From the NCBI RefSeq assembly GCF_000173075.1, contig NZ_ABVL01000022.1:35459-99458 (forward strand): a stretch of DNA of 64,000 nt, written 5' to 3'. Positions 37,602-46,168 of this stretch are shown here, in pieces. Source of the stretch: Chthoniobacter flavus Ellin428. GTDB taxonomy: Bacteria > Verrucomicrobiota > Verrucomicrobiia > Chthoniobacterales > Chthoniobacteraceae. How positions within the stretch are numbered: position 1 is the stretch's first letter; the number at the start of each line of letters is the position of its first letter. Made by a program: the position numbers and the translations under genes. The notes under the pieces are model-generated. The model saw only the letters and a program-made list of their open reading frames with translations, was not told the DNA's origin and searched no databases.

Positions 37602-38288
37602 ATGCGAGAATTTGCCATCGGCGATATCCACGGGTGCATCCGCGCCTTGCAAGAGTTGCTGGAGATCATTCAGCCGCAGAAGACGGACACAATTGTCTTC
37701 CTTGGCGACTACGTCGACCGTGGTCCGGATTCGTGCGCGGTGATCGACACGATCATCGACCTGAATCAGAGGTGCACCGTCGTTTCTCTCTTTGGCAACC
37801 ACGAACAAATGATGCTCGATTCGCGGAATGACCCCGACGCCTGCAAGGAATGGCTGAACCAGGGAGGACGAGCCACTTTGCAATCCTACGGGCGTCGTGG
37901 TTTCGGCTGGGGCTTGAACGATGTTCCCCAAGCGCATTGGGATTTTCTCAGCGAGCAAGTGCGCGACTATTGGGAGACCGAGCGGAACATTTTCGTCCAT
38001 GCCTCGCTGGATCCGGAACTCGACATGGCCGAGCAGCCGGACTTTTTGCTGCGATGGCAGGTGTTCCGTGATCCCACCCGCCACAAATCGGGCAAACAGA
38101 TCGTCTGCGGTCACACCAGTCAGAAAGCCGGATGGCCGGCGATCTTCGACGGTGGCGTGTGCATCGATACCTATGCCTACGGCGGAAGATGGCTGACGTG
38201 TTTCGACCTCAGCACGCGGAAGTTCATCCAGGCGAATGAACGCGGCGAGCATCGGTCGTTCGATTTTCCCGCGCAGAGATCGAGGTAA
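37602..38288 (+). CDS. Metallophosphoesterase of the Ser/Thr phosphatase (PPP) type
   Basis: A 228-aa protein with the three calcineurin-like signature motifs: GDIHG (residues 7-11), GDYVDRG (about 35-41) and GNHE (about 64-67), then late histidines in FVHASLD and VCGHTSQKAGWP. It resembles bacterial PPP phosphatases such as PrpA or diadenosine tetraphosphatase relatives. With the FHA-kinase and hybrid kinase nearby it could dephosphorylate proteins, but small-molecule activity is equally possible. Confidence 0.88.
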   Translation: MREFAIGDIHGCIRALQELLEIIQPQKTDTIVFLGDYVDRGPDSCAVIDTIIDLNQRCTVVSLFGNHEQMMLDSRNDPDACKEWLNQGGRATLQSYGRRGFGWGLNDVPQAHWDFLSEQVRDYWETERNIFVHASLDPELDMAEQPDFLLRWQVFRDPTRHKSGKQIVCGHTSQKAGWPAIFDGGVCIDTYAYGGRWLTCFDLSTRKFIQANERGEHRSFDFPAQRSR

Positions 38289-38313
38289 CTTTCGCTTCGC
38301 CTGAATCGTCGAG

Positions 38314-39519
38314 TTACTCCGACCGGCGCAACTGCCCGATGATGGCGAGGACTTCCTCGCGGATGCGGAACAATTCCTGCCGATAGTAGGCGAGGCGTGC
38401 GACGGGAAATTTGGAGTAGTCGGTGATGGCGTCGGCGGCGGTGAGGACCTCGTTGTGGATCTCGAGCGCGCGCTTGAGCCAGGCGATGATCATGCACGGG
38501 TCCATGTAACGATCCCCGCGGGCGATGAAACCGAGGGCGGAACAGAGCTTCACACTCAGGATCATGAATTGACTGCTGAAGGCGCCGAGGGCGTCGTCGC
38601 TTTCCCGGAGGTTTTCGTCGTCCTCCTTGAGTTCGTCGAGCAGGGCACGCATCACGTCGCGCGCATGTTTCGCCACCGGATGGATGACGCGTTCGTCTTC
38701 ATCGTGGACCCAGTCGATGCCCTCGCGTTCCGGATCGGGGGGTTCCTCCTCGACCTCTTCGAATTCGTCGAGCTCATCCTCCTCCCCTTCCTCGTCGTCT
38801 TCACTGGCTTGATTCTCTTCGCCCTCTTCGCCGCTCTCCGCTTCCTCCTCCGCGAGCATCTCCTCGAGCGACGTCCAACCCATTTCCCGGGCGATGATCC
38901 GCTCGCTGTCCGGGTGATCGGCATATTTCTCGAGGAGCCGGCGGTACTTCTCGCCGGTCATATCGCTCTCCCGCAGCAGTTGTTCGCAGCGAAATTCGTC
39001 CCACTTTTCCGCCGTTCCATCCGCATCCACGGCATTGGTGAAGGAATCGCCTTCTTCCGCCTGGCGTTTGCGCTCGGCGATTTCCTCGGCGGTGAAACGC
39101 CAGACGGGAGCGGAGATTTTCAACCGATAGTCGGTACTCTCGATCACCACCGCCCCGCTGCGTTCGCTGAACCATTCGACGTAGAGGCAATTCGCCATGT
39201 GTTCGGGTGGCTGCTCGCCGCGCTTGGCCATCACGTAAGCCTCGGCGACCGGAACGTCGAAGACGCGCACCTTGCGGGCGGCAGTGATCTCGCCGGCGGT
39301 GCCGTATTGCCGCAAAGCCGGGGGCCGGGTTTTCAAAGGAATCGGCGTCGGATTTTCAAACTCCAGCAGGCAGCCCGCCAGGTCCGGATGGCAGTCGCCC
39401 TCCAGATCCAGCGTGAGCGGTTCATCGAGTCCCGCGAGCCAAATGCGACCGGTCACACGGCAGCGTGTGCGGTTGTCGATTTCACCGCGAAGAATGTGGT
39501 CGTGAATGCGCCAGGCCAT
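38314..39519 (-). CDS. Hypothetical acidic protein, 401 aa
   Basis: The ATG at 39519 is preferred to a TTG one codon upstream. The N-terminal half is a mixed domain (RCRVTGRIWLAGLDEPLTLD, MANCLYVEWFSERSGAVVIE). The centre is a very acidic coil with long Glu/Asp runs around residues 230-265. The C-terminal third is helical (AKHARDVMRALLDELKEDDE, IIAWLKRALEIHNEVLTAAD). No family recognised. It is soluble and convergent with the phosphatase gene 25 bp away. Confidence 0.7.
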   Translation of the reverse strand: MAWRIHDHILRGEIDNRTRCRVTGRIWLAGLDEPLTLDLEGDCHPDLAGCLLEFENPTPIPLKTRPPALRQYGTAGEITAARKVRVFDVPVAEAYVMAKRGEQPPEHMANCLYVEWFSERSGAVVIESTDYRLKISAPVWRFTAEEIAERKRQAEEGDSFTNAVDADGTAEKWDEFRCEQLLRESDMTGEKYRRLLEKYADHPDSERIIAREMGWTSLEEMLAEEEAESGEEGEENQASEDDEEGEEDELDEFEEVEEEPPDPEREGIDWVHDEDERVIHPVAKHARDVMRALLDELKEDDENLRESDDALGAFSSQFMILSVKLCSALGFIARGDRYMDPCMIIAWLKRALEIHNEVLTAADAITDYSKFPVARLAYYRQELFRIREEVLAIIGQLRRSE

Positions 39520-39622
39520 CAATTCGGGTCTAATCTCCTGTGCTCCATGGGCAAGCCCTTTTTGTGGTGTTTTTCACCCTCACAGGCCCTAAGTGCTTCG
39601 CCTTAGGCTGGTCTCCTTTCAC

Positions 39623-40891
39623 ATGCGCGATACACTTGCCTCCATGTGTTTTCCCCGACTCGGCTCTTTCCTGCTGGCCTTCAGCCTGTGGGGTTTCGGT
39701 TCTGCCCTGCGCGCGGAGGATTGGCCGGGCTGGCGTGGGCCGCGGGGGGATGGAACGAGCGCGGAGAAGCAGGTGCCGGTGCATTGGGATGCGACGAAGG
39801 GCGAGGGCGTGGCCTGGGTGGTGGAGATTCCCGGCGAAGGGCATTCCTCGCCGATCGTGCTCGGCAAGCGCGTGTTTGTGACCTCGGCGCAACCGGAGAC
39901 CGAGGAGCGGCTGCTCTTGTGTCTCGACCGCGACACCGGCAAGGAGCTCTGGCGGCGCACGGTGCTCACTTCTCTGCTGGAGAAAAAGCATCGGGAGAAC
40001 AGCTATGCGTCGAGCACGCCGGCGACGGATGGAAAGCGGGTGTTCGTGAGTTTTCTCGATGGGGCCGATGCGGTGATCGCGGCTTATGATCTCGAGGGCA
40101 AGCAGCAATGGGTGGCGCGGCCGGGCGAATTTCACAGCGTGCATGGGTTTTCCAGTTCCCCAGTCGTGTTTGAGGACAAGGTGATCATCAATGGCGACCA
40201 TGATGGCGATGCGTGGATCGCGGCGATCTCGCGCGAGGATGGACATACCCTGTGGAAGATCGATCGCGAGAACAAAACCCGCAGCTATTGCACCCCGCTC
40301 ATCCGCGATCTCGCGGGCAAGACGCAGATGGTTCTCTCGGGCAGCAAATGCGTGGCGAGCTACGACCCGCGCACCGGCGCGCGAAACTGGATCATCGATG
40401 GGCCGACGGAGCAGTTCGTCGCTTCGATGGTTTATAATCCGAAGCACGACATGCTCTTCATGACTGCCGGTTTTCCGGCGCATCACATCCTGGGGATCAA
40501 GCCGGATGGCCAGGGCAACGTGACCGATTCCAAGATCGTCTGGCGGACGACGAAGGGCGCCTCGTACGTGCCATCGCCGATCTCCGAGGGCGACTACTTT
40601 CTCGTGGTGAACGACGGCGGAATTGCGAGCTGCTTTCACGCGGGCACGGGCGAGATGTACTGGCAGGAGCGGGTGGGCCCGCATGCGCATTCGTCAATCG
40701 TCTCCGCCAACGGGCTGGTCTATCTCACAACCGATGATGGCGCGACCACGGTGGTGAAGCCGGGGCCGACTTTCGAAGTCGTGACGCACAACGCGCTCGG
40801 CGAGATGACCGAGTCCTCGCCGGCGATCAGCGATGGGCACGTGTTCCTGCGCGGGACGAAGCATTTGTATTGCTTCGGCGAAAAGCACTGA
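39623..40891 (+). CDS. Secreted PQQ-like beta-propeller protein
   Basis: A protein of about 422 aa, with alternative starts at 39593 and 39644, all in front of a signal peptide (LGSFLLAFSLWGFGSALRA). The mature start EDWPGWRGPRGDGTS is the hallmark of a family abundant in Planctomycetes and Verrucomicrobiota. The rest is a PQQ-enzyme-type propeller with blades such as LCLDRDTGKELWRR, AAYDLEGKQQWVA, AISREDGHTLWKI and SCFHAGTGEMYWQE. The active-site residues of true quinoproteins are not evident, so it is probably a scaffold or sensor rather than a dehydrogenase. Confidence 0.88.
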   Translation: MRDTLASMCFPRLGSFLLAFSLWGFGSALRAEDWPGWRGPRGDGTSAEKQVPVHWDATKGEGVAWVVEIPGEGHSSPIVLGKRVFVTSAQPETEERLLLCLDRDTGKELWRRTVLTSLLEKKHRENSYASSTPATDGKRVFVSFLDGADAVIAAYDLEGKQQWVARPGEFHSVHGFSSSPVVFEDKVIINGDHDGDAWIAAISREDGHTLWKIDRENKTRSYCTPLIRDLAGKTQMVLSGSKCVASYDPRTGARNWIIDGPTEQFVASMVYNPKHDMLFMTAGFPAHHILGIKPDGQGNVTDSKIVWRTTKGASYVPSPISEGDYFLVVNDGGIASCFHAGTGEMYWQERVGPHAHSSIVSANGLVYLTTDDGATTVVKPGPTFEVVTHNALGEMTESSPAISDGHVFLRGTKHLYCFGEKH

Positions 40892-40894
40892 GGC

Positions 40895-41254
40895 ATGCGG
40901 CTCGATCAATGGCTCTGGGCGGTGCGCGTTTACAAATCGCGCACCCTGGCGACGGAAGCGATCAAGGGCGGCCTGGTGAAGGTGGATGGCGAGCGGAGCA
41001 AGCCGGCGCACGAACCGAAGCCGGGAGAGACGATCACCGCGCGGGTCGGCATCATGACGCGTACCGTGCGGTTTCTGGCGGCACCGAAGTCGCGCGTGAG
41101 TGCGAAGATGGTGGTCGATTTTGCCGAGGATCTCACGCCACCCGAAGAGCGCGAAAAGCGGCGCGAGCCGAATCTCCTGCCACCGGGATTTCGACCGAAA
41201 GGCGCAGGCCGGCCGACCAAGCGCGAGCGGCGGGCGCTGGAGGACCTGGAGTGA
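40895..41254 (+). CDS. hslR: S4-domain RNA-binding protein (Hsp15-like)
   Basis: A 119-aa basic cytoplasmic protein. The S4 domain occupies residues 1-60 (MRLDQWLWAVRVYKSRTLAT, IKGGLVKVDGERSKPAHEPKPG). A basic tail includes REPNLLPPGFRPKGAGRPTK, as in the Hsp15/RlbA group. Hsp15 binds stalled 50S ribosomal subunits carrying nascent chains. It begins 3 bp after the PQQ-like gene stop and is probably co-transcribed. Confidence 0.9.
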   Translation: MRLDQWLWAVRVYKSRTLATEAIKGGLVKVDGERSKPAHEPKPGETITARVGIMTRTVRFLAAPKSRVSAKMVVDFAEDLTPPEEREKRREPNLLPPGFRPKGAGRPTKRERRALEDLE

Positions 41255-41264
41255 TCGTGCAATC

Positions 41265-42287
41265 CTATTGCTCCCCTTTGGCGATCGTGCGCAGGAGCTT
41301 TTCGAACTTCGGCGATTCGTGCGCGTAGGATGGATAGGGGCGCGTGGCGTCCTTTGGCCGGAAGCGGAAGTGCTTGTAAGGCCAGAGCCAAAGGTCCGGC
41401 CGCTGGCGGAGGAACGGTTCGAAGGCATCCCAGCATTGCTGGGCGATCTGCTGTAAGGTAGCGTTTGGGGGAAAGACCAAACCCGGCTGCATGACGATGC
41501 GCACAGATCCATCGGGCATCGGCTCGGTGGTCACGGGGACGAGAAGGGCGTTGCAACGCTGAGCGAGCACGGCATGCAGGAATGGGACACACATTTTCAG
41601 GCCAAAGCCCTCGATGACCGTTGCCGCTTGCGATGGGCGAAGATTGAGATCGATGAGCATACCCGTGGCGCCGCCGCGCTTCACCACTTTCAACATGCGC
41701 AACAGCGAATTTTCCTGGGGAATGAGCGTCTGCCCCGAAACCTCCCGCAGACGGGAAAAGATGGCGGTGAGGTAAGGGTTTTTGAAACGCTCCGCGACGA
41801 CGACGTGGAAGAAGTCGGCGAAGCCAAAGACGAGGCTGGACCACTCCCAATTCCCTTCGTGCGTGGTCATGAAAAGTGTCCCGCGCTTTTCGCGCGCGAG
41901 CTGTTCGCGGATCGCCTCGAACCCCTCGAGATGCATGTAGTTGCGATAGGTGCCGCGGGCCAGCGATTGCGCCCAGAAAAGGTCGAGCATCGTGCGGGCG
42001 AAATTGCGGTAGGAAAGGCGGGCAATCCATTGGCGCTGCCTGGGGTTGTATTGGTCGCCGAAGACGCACTCGAGGTTCGACAGGGCGACGGCGCGGCCAC
42101 GGGCGTCGAAAAAGTAAGCGGCATCGCCGAGCAGGATCCCGAGCTTCACACACTGCTCCCGGTGGAGGCGGGGAATGACGGCGATGAGCAGCCGAACGCC
42201 GGCCTCCTCCAGTTGATAGCGGAAGCGCTTCCAGCGCGAAAGCGCTGGAGTGGTTTTGGTTTCTGGATTCTCGTTTCTGGTTGCCAA
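41265..42287 (-). CDS. LpxL-like lysophospholipid acyltransferase
   Basis: About 340 aa. No ATG lies near the domain start, so a TTG at 42287 (LATRNENPETK) is proposed; the open frame to 43112 only shadows the peptidase gene. The HxxxxE acyltransferase motif is in FMTTHEGNWEWSS. LREVSGQTLIPQENSLLRML, MLIDLNLRPSQAATVIEGFG and VTTEPMPDGSVRI fit the LpxL/HtrB acyltransferase family that adds secondary acyl chains to lipid A. The N-terminus contains sequence from the palindromic repeat at 42254-42332. Confidence 0.82.
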   Translation of the reverse strand: MATRNENPETKTTPALSRWKRFRYQLEEAGVRLLIAVIPRLHREQCVKLGILLGDAAYFFDARGRAVALSNLECVFGDQYNPRQRQWIARLSYRNFARTMLDLFWAQSLARGTYRNYMHLEGFEAIREQLAREKRGTLFMTTHEGNWEWSSLVFGFADFFHVVVAERFKNPYLTAIFSRLREVSGQTLIPQENSLLRMLKVVKRGGATGMLIDLNLRPSQAATVIEGFGLKMCVPFLHAVLAQRCNALLVPVTTEPMPDGSVRIVMQPGLVFPPNATLQQIAQQCWDAFEPFLRQRPDLWLWPYKHFRFRPKDATRPYPSYAHESPKFEKLLRTIAKGEQ

Positions 42288-42332
42288 GCTTCGCGACTTC
42301 AAACCAGAAACGACCCGGCTGAAACCAGAAAA
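42254..42332. repeat. ccagaaac-word inverted repeat at a divergent start region
   Basis: A perfect 11-bp pair (cgtttctggtt at 42272-42282, its reverse complement at 42302-42312) is flanked by further copies of the same word (tttctgg near 42260, gaaaccagaaaa at 42321-42332). It overlaps the presumed TTG start of the acyltransferase and ends 6 bp before the GTG start of the M42 peptidase, so both genes have their 5' ends in or next to repeat DNA. Confidence 0.7.
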
Positions 42333-42338
42333 TATATT

Positions 42339-43283
42339 GTGGATACCGATTCCTTGCTTGCCCTCGTCCGCTCCGTGCTCGCCCAGCCGACCGCGCCTTT
42401 CCATGAAGACGCCGTGCGGGGCGAGATCCTCATGCAGCTCGCGCAATGCCCGCATGTGCGCGTGGTGCAGGATATTTTTGGGAATGTGATCGCGCATTAC
42501 CAGCGTGGCAATGCTGCCCCGCGTTATGCGTTTGCCGCGCACATGGATCACCCAGGCTACGTGGGCGAGGAGTTTCTCGGCGGCGTGCCGGAAGAATACC
42601 GCGCGAAAAAACCGCCGATCCGCGATTTCGGCGCTTTCTCGATGTGGGACCTGCCCGCTTGCGAAGTGAGGGAAGGCCGCATTCATTCGCGGGCCTGCGA
42701 TGATCTCATCCATTGCGCGACGATCCTCGCGCTCTTTCACGAACTCGAGCGGACGCAGACCGAGGCGAGCGTGATGGGTCTTTTTTCCCGCGCGGAAGAA
42801 GTCGGTTTTGTCGGCGCGATTCATCTCGCGAAATCCGGCCACGTGTCGCACGACGTGACGATCGTCTCGTTGGAATGCAGCTCCGAGCGGAGCCCGGGCG
42901 CGGGAAAAATGGGCGAAGGCGTGATCATTCGCGTGGGCGACAAGACTTCGATCTTTAACGATGCGGACACGCGGGCGCTGACCACGCTCGCCGTGGAAAA
43001 CAAAATCCCGCATCAGCGCTGCCTGATGAGCGGTGGGACGTGTGAGGCCACGGCTTATCAACTCTACGGCTATCGCGCCGCCGCGCTCTGTATCGCGCTG
43101 GGCAACTACCACAACTGCGGCCCCGACACGACCATCGCCCCGGAATTTGTCTCCGTGGAGGATGTGCAGGGCATGGTGCGCCTGCTGGTCGCCGCGGCGA
43201 CCGTCCCCGCGACCGCCAATCCCGCTGCCGAGTTGCGCGAGAAGCTGGAGAAGAGCCTCGAGAAGTACCAGCGGTTCATGTAA
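42339..43283 (+). CDS. M42 family metallopeptidase (glutamyl/deblocking aminopeptidase type)
   Basis: A 314-aa cytoplasmic enzyme. The GTG at 42339 gives MDTDSLLALVRSVLAQPTAP, the right N-terminus; the longer open frame upstream is antisense to the acyltransferase. Binuclear metal ligands are visible in order: AAHMDHPGYVG, CDDLIHC, RAEEVGFVGA (catalytic Glu), SLECSS and GNYHNCGPDT. Such enzymes form tetrahedral dodecamers that trim peptide N-termini. Family members start near this length without the usual inserted domain being obvious. Confidence 0.85.
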   Translation: MDTDSLLALVRSVLAQPTAPFHEDAVRGEILMQLAQCPHVRVVQDIFGNVIAHYQRGNAAPRYAFAAHMDHPGYVGEEFLGGVPEEYRAKKPPIRDFGAFSMWDLPACEVREGRIHSRACDDLIHCATILALFHELERTQTEASVMGLFSRAEEVGFVGAIHLAKSGHVSHDVTIVSLECSSERSPGAGKMGEGVIIRVGDKTSIFNDADTRALTTLAVENKIPHQRCLMSGGTCEATAYQLYGYRAAALCIALGNYHNCGPDTTIAPEFVSVEDVQGMVRLLVAAATVPATANPAAELREKLEKSLEKYQRFM

Positions 43284-43318
43284 CCGGGCGTGCCATTTTC
43301 CCGGATTCCCCTGCTTCT

Positions 43319-43885
43319 ATGTTGCTCGCCTTTCACAAGCCTTACGGAGTCCTCTCGCAATTCACGCCGGATGGATCGCGCCATCGCCCCTTGGCGGAGT
43401 TCGATTTTCCCAAGGGGGTGTATCCGCTGGGCCGTCTCGACGCGGAGAGCGAGGGACTGCTGCTCCTGAGCGACGAAGCCGCATTAAACGCGCGTCTGTT
43501 GCATCCCACCCGCGGCCACTACCGCACCTACTGGGCGCAAGTGGAGCGCGTGCCGACGCGCGAAGCGCTCACTCAGCTTGAACGTGGGGTGGTCATCGGC
43601 GGACGCCAGACACTCCCGTGCCGCGTCTGGCTGCTTGATCCGCAGCCCGCGGTGTCGCCGCGCGTGCCGCCGATTCGCTTTCGCAAGAATGTTCCCGAAA
43701 CGTGGATCGCGCTGGAACTGGTGGAGGGGAAAAATCACCAGGTGCGGCGCATGACCGCGGCGGTGGGACATCCCACTCTACGCCTCGTGCGCGTGAAGAT
43801 CGGCAAGTTCGAACTCGGCTCGCTGGCCGCGGGTAGTTGGCGCGAACTCGACGCCACGGAACGCGCCGCGGTTTTTGCGGCGTAG
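43319..43885 (+). CDS. rluE: 23S rRNA pseudouridine synthase, RluE-like
   Basis: A 188-aa single-domain enzyme of the RsuA/RluB/E/F family. It lacks the S4 domain, as RluE does. It has the catalytic Asp41 in GRLDAESEGLLLLS, the start LAFHKPYGVLSQF, YWAQVERVP and the motif EGKNHQVRRMTAAVGHPTLRL. It isomerises a uridine in 23S rRNA to pseudouridine. It starts 35 bp after the peptidase stop on the same strand. Confidence 0.92.
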   Translation: MLLAFHKPYGVLSQFTPDGSRHRPLAEFDFPKGVYPLGRLDAESEGLLLLSDEAALNARLLHPTRGHYRTYWAQVERVPTREALTQLERGVVIGGRQTLPCRVWLLDPQPAVSPRVPPIRFRKNVPETWIALELVEGKNHQVRRMTAAVGHPTLRLVRVKIGKFELGSLAAGSWRELDATERAAVFAA

Positions 43886-43908
43886 AGGTGACGAATCAAC
43901 GGATGTGC

Positions 43909-44020
43909 TGGAGGGCCGAGGTGGCGGAGGGGAATGGTGGTGGCCGGTGATGGGCGGGCGACCGCGCCGTCGGTGCTGAGAGGAACCTCCCGCTCCAGCG
44001 CCGACGGCGCGGTGCCCTCC
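43909..44020. repeat. GC-rich palindromic intergenic repeat
   Basis: accgcgccgtcggtgct (43961-43977) and agcgccgacggcgcggt (43997-44013) are inverted with 16 of 17 matches and a 19-bp loop. Outer partners ggagggc (43911-43917) and gccctcc (44014-44020) extend the structure. It fills the gap between convergent RluE and the glycan cluster, where a bidirectional terminator would be expected. Confidence 0.65.
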
Positions 44021-44053
44021 AATTCCCATTTGGAAACCGATTCTGGAGATGCT

Positions 44054-45256
44054 CTATCGACCGTATTGGCGGTAGACCTGCAGATACGTCTTCACCACCT
44101 CTGACCAGCTGTGGAGCTGCGCGGTTTTTGCCACTCGGTCTTCGAGCGCTTTGCGCTCGGTTGCGTCGAGGGCGACCAGTTGACGAATGACTGTGGCGAG
44201 CTCTTCGGCATCGCCTGGACGATAGAGGAACCCCGCCTGATGCGTCTCGACAAACCACTGCAAATAACCGGTGCGCGAGGCGATGATCGGGCGGCCATAC
44301 GCGCAGGCATCGAGGATTACCCCGGAGCCACGGTCGAAGCCCTCGGCGTACGGCAACACCGCCGCGTCGGAAGCGAAGAAAAAGCGCGGCACCTCTGCCT
44401 CGTCCACAAAGCGATCGATGAAGGTCGCTTGCTTGAAACCCAGCTCCTCGGCGAGCCGTTGCGGGTTGTTTTGCGAGATGGTCTTGCCGACGAAAAGCAG
44501 ATGGACCTGCGGCTGCAACAAGGCTGCAGCGCGCAGGACGACCCCATAGTCCTTCCCCGCACGCTGGGTGCCAAAGAGCAGGAGAATCGGCACATCCTGC
44601 GGCAAGCCAATCGCCGCGCGAGCCTCCGCTTTGCTTTGCAGAGCGGGCGGCACGGTAATGGCATAAGGAATGGTGTGAATGTCGTCGCCGAGCAGCCATC
44701 GCCAGCGGTCGCGCAGGGAATCCGTCTCGCAGATGATGACGAGCTTGTGCGCGCGCAGCAGGTGATGGAGCAAACGATCACGTAAGCGGACGCGGAAGTT
44801 CGGGTGCTCGGATTTGGGCGGCAGGAATTCGCCGTAGATGCTGAGGAAGACCGGGCGGCGGCTGCACAGCGCGAGGAGGAAGATGAAGATGTGCGTGCCA
44901 CCGAGGAAATGGAGGATACCTCCTCGCGCAGAGAGAGCACACGGCAGGGCGCGCAGGGCGCAGGCGAGGGTTTCGAGATTGTTGAAAATTCTCATCACCT
45001 TCTCGCGCCGGCCCTGTTGCGAGAGACGATTGGTGAGCCCATGCCACCACGACGGCAGGCCGTAATGAATCGGACCGGGAATGCTCCCTCCCCCGGTGGG
45101 ATTGGTGGCGACGATGGCCTCGACTTCGACACCCGTGGCCGCGAGCGCATTGGCGAGCGCATACGTGTCGCGCCAATGATGCCCGGCATAGTGAGCCAGC
45201 GGGCTCACCAGGACGACGCGCGAAGGGCTTGTCGCGGATTCAGTTTTGTCCGTCAT
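44054..45256 (-). CDS. Glycosyltransferase family 4 protein
   Basis: A 400-aa GT-B enzyme. The N-terminal donor-side start is VVLVSPLAHYAGHHWRDTYA. The C-terminal half shows ILLLFGTQRAGKDYGVVLRA, HLLFVGKTISQNNPQRLAEE, and the GT4 nucleotide-sugar region AAVLPYAEGFDRGSGVILDA, where the usual E-x7-E pattern is only partly kept, then ACAYGRPIIAS. Donor and acceptor are unknown. It is the last gene of the minus-strand glycan cluster and overlaps the FkbM gene by an ATGA (45253-45256). Confidence 0.88.
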   Translation of the reverse strand: MTDKTESATSPSRVVLVSPLAHYAGHHWRDTYALANALAATGVEVEAIVATNPTGGGSIPGPIHYGLPSWWHGLTNRLSQQGRREKVMRIFNNLETLACALRALPCALSARGGILHFLGGTHIFIFLLALCSRRPVFLSIYGEFLPPKSEHPNFRVRLRDRLLHHLLRAHKLVIICETDSLRDRWRWLLGDDIHTIPYAITVPPALQSKAEARAAIGLPQDVPILLLFGTQRAGKDYGVVLRAAALLQPQVHLLFVGKTISQNNPQRLAEELGFKQATFIDRFVDEAEVPRFFFASDAAVLPYAEGFDRGSGVILDACAYGRPIIASRTGYLQWFVETHQAGFLYRPGDAEELATVIRQLVALDATERKALEDRVAKTAQLHSWSEVVKTYLQVYRQYGR

Positions 45257-46149
45257 GGGCGGAGCGAAAGCGGGACCGGTTCCTGGCCGGGAAGCTCACT
45301 GCGACGGGCGACGATGAGGCCGTCGAAGGAGTAAGTTTCGAGATAATCGATATCGGCAAGAACGGTATACTTCTGCCGCCGCAATTCCCGCAGGCACTTG
45401 AAGTGCAACTGGTTTCCATGGGTGGAAATGAAGATGTAGTCGATCTTGCGAGCGGCGAGCGCCTGACGGGCCCCGACGAGGACGTCGACTTCCCAGCCCT
45501 GCGTATCGGCATGCAGAATGTTCAAGTGCGCGATGTTGTGCGCGGCCATGAAGCTATCCACCGAGATGATCGGCACACCATTCGCACTTTGTCCTGGGGC
45601 TGAGCCCACGTAGGCGCGCTCGATACTGACCCGCGCTGGCGAGGATCCGAAATTCAGGGCGAAGTTATGGATGCCCATCTCGAGGTTTTCCGCTGCGGGC
45701 TCGATGCCGTAGCAATGCGCCCCCTGCACTACTTGGTAAAACCACATCGAATAAAACGCCCAGTACGAACCGAGTTCGAGCATCACCGCGCCTTCCGGCA
45801 TCCACTTCAACACTTCCTGGAAAACGCGTTCTTCCTGGGGTTCATGCACACCGCGGTTTTCCATCATCAGTTTTCGATTACCCGGGCCGGAGTAACTTAG
45901 CTCTCCCACGCGCAAGCCGTTGTGCATGATCATCTGGCCTTCCACGATCTTGCCTGCGGCCTCGTGGCGCGGGATGAAAGCGTTGTCCGGCGAAGCGACT
46001 GCATCGCGAATACGCGAACCCCAATCCTCGGTAGCGATCCAATGGCGCAGACCGCGCTTCCAGGCGCGGTGCTGCTGGAAACGTTTCCATGGAGTGCCGC
46101 GTTTGGTGAGAAGCCAGGCAGCGGCTTGAAGTTTATCGAGTAACAACAT
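45253..46149 (-). CDS. FkbM family methyltransferase (1)
   Basis: A 298-aa SAM-dependent O-methyltransferase of the FkbM type. AVMLELGSYWAFYSMWFYQV carries the SAM site, followed by HCYGIEPAAENLEMG and the C-terminal LNILHADTQGWEVDVLVGAR typical of the family. It sits between two glycosyltransferases, so it probably methylates a sugar hydroxyl of the surface glycan. Its stop overlaps the next start as ATGA. The N-terminal 90 residues are not typical of the family and may bind the acceptor. Confidence 0.83.
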   Translation of the reverse strand: MLLLDKLQAAAWLLTKRGTPWKRFQQHRAWKRGLRHWIATEDWGSRIRDAVASPDNAFIPRHEAAGKIVEGQMIMHNGLRVGELSYSGPGNRKLMMENRGVHEPQEERVFQEVLKWMPEGAVMLELGSYWAFYSMWFYQVVQGAHCYGIEPAAENLEMGIHNFALNFGSSPARVSIERAYVGSAPGQSANGVPIISVDSFMAAHNIAHLNILHADTQGWEVDVLVGARQALAARKIDYIFISTHGNQLHFKCLRELRRQKYTVLADIDYLETYSFDGLIVARRSELPGQEPVPLSLRP

Positions 46150-46168
46150 CGCGTGTGGCAGGGGAAGG

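Noticed and set aside
42288..43112. Upstream extension of the acyltransferase to 615 aa
   Set aside because: Antisense to the M42 peptidase and without domain content.
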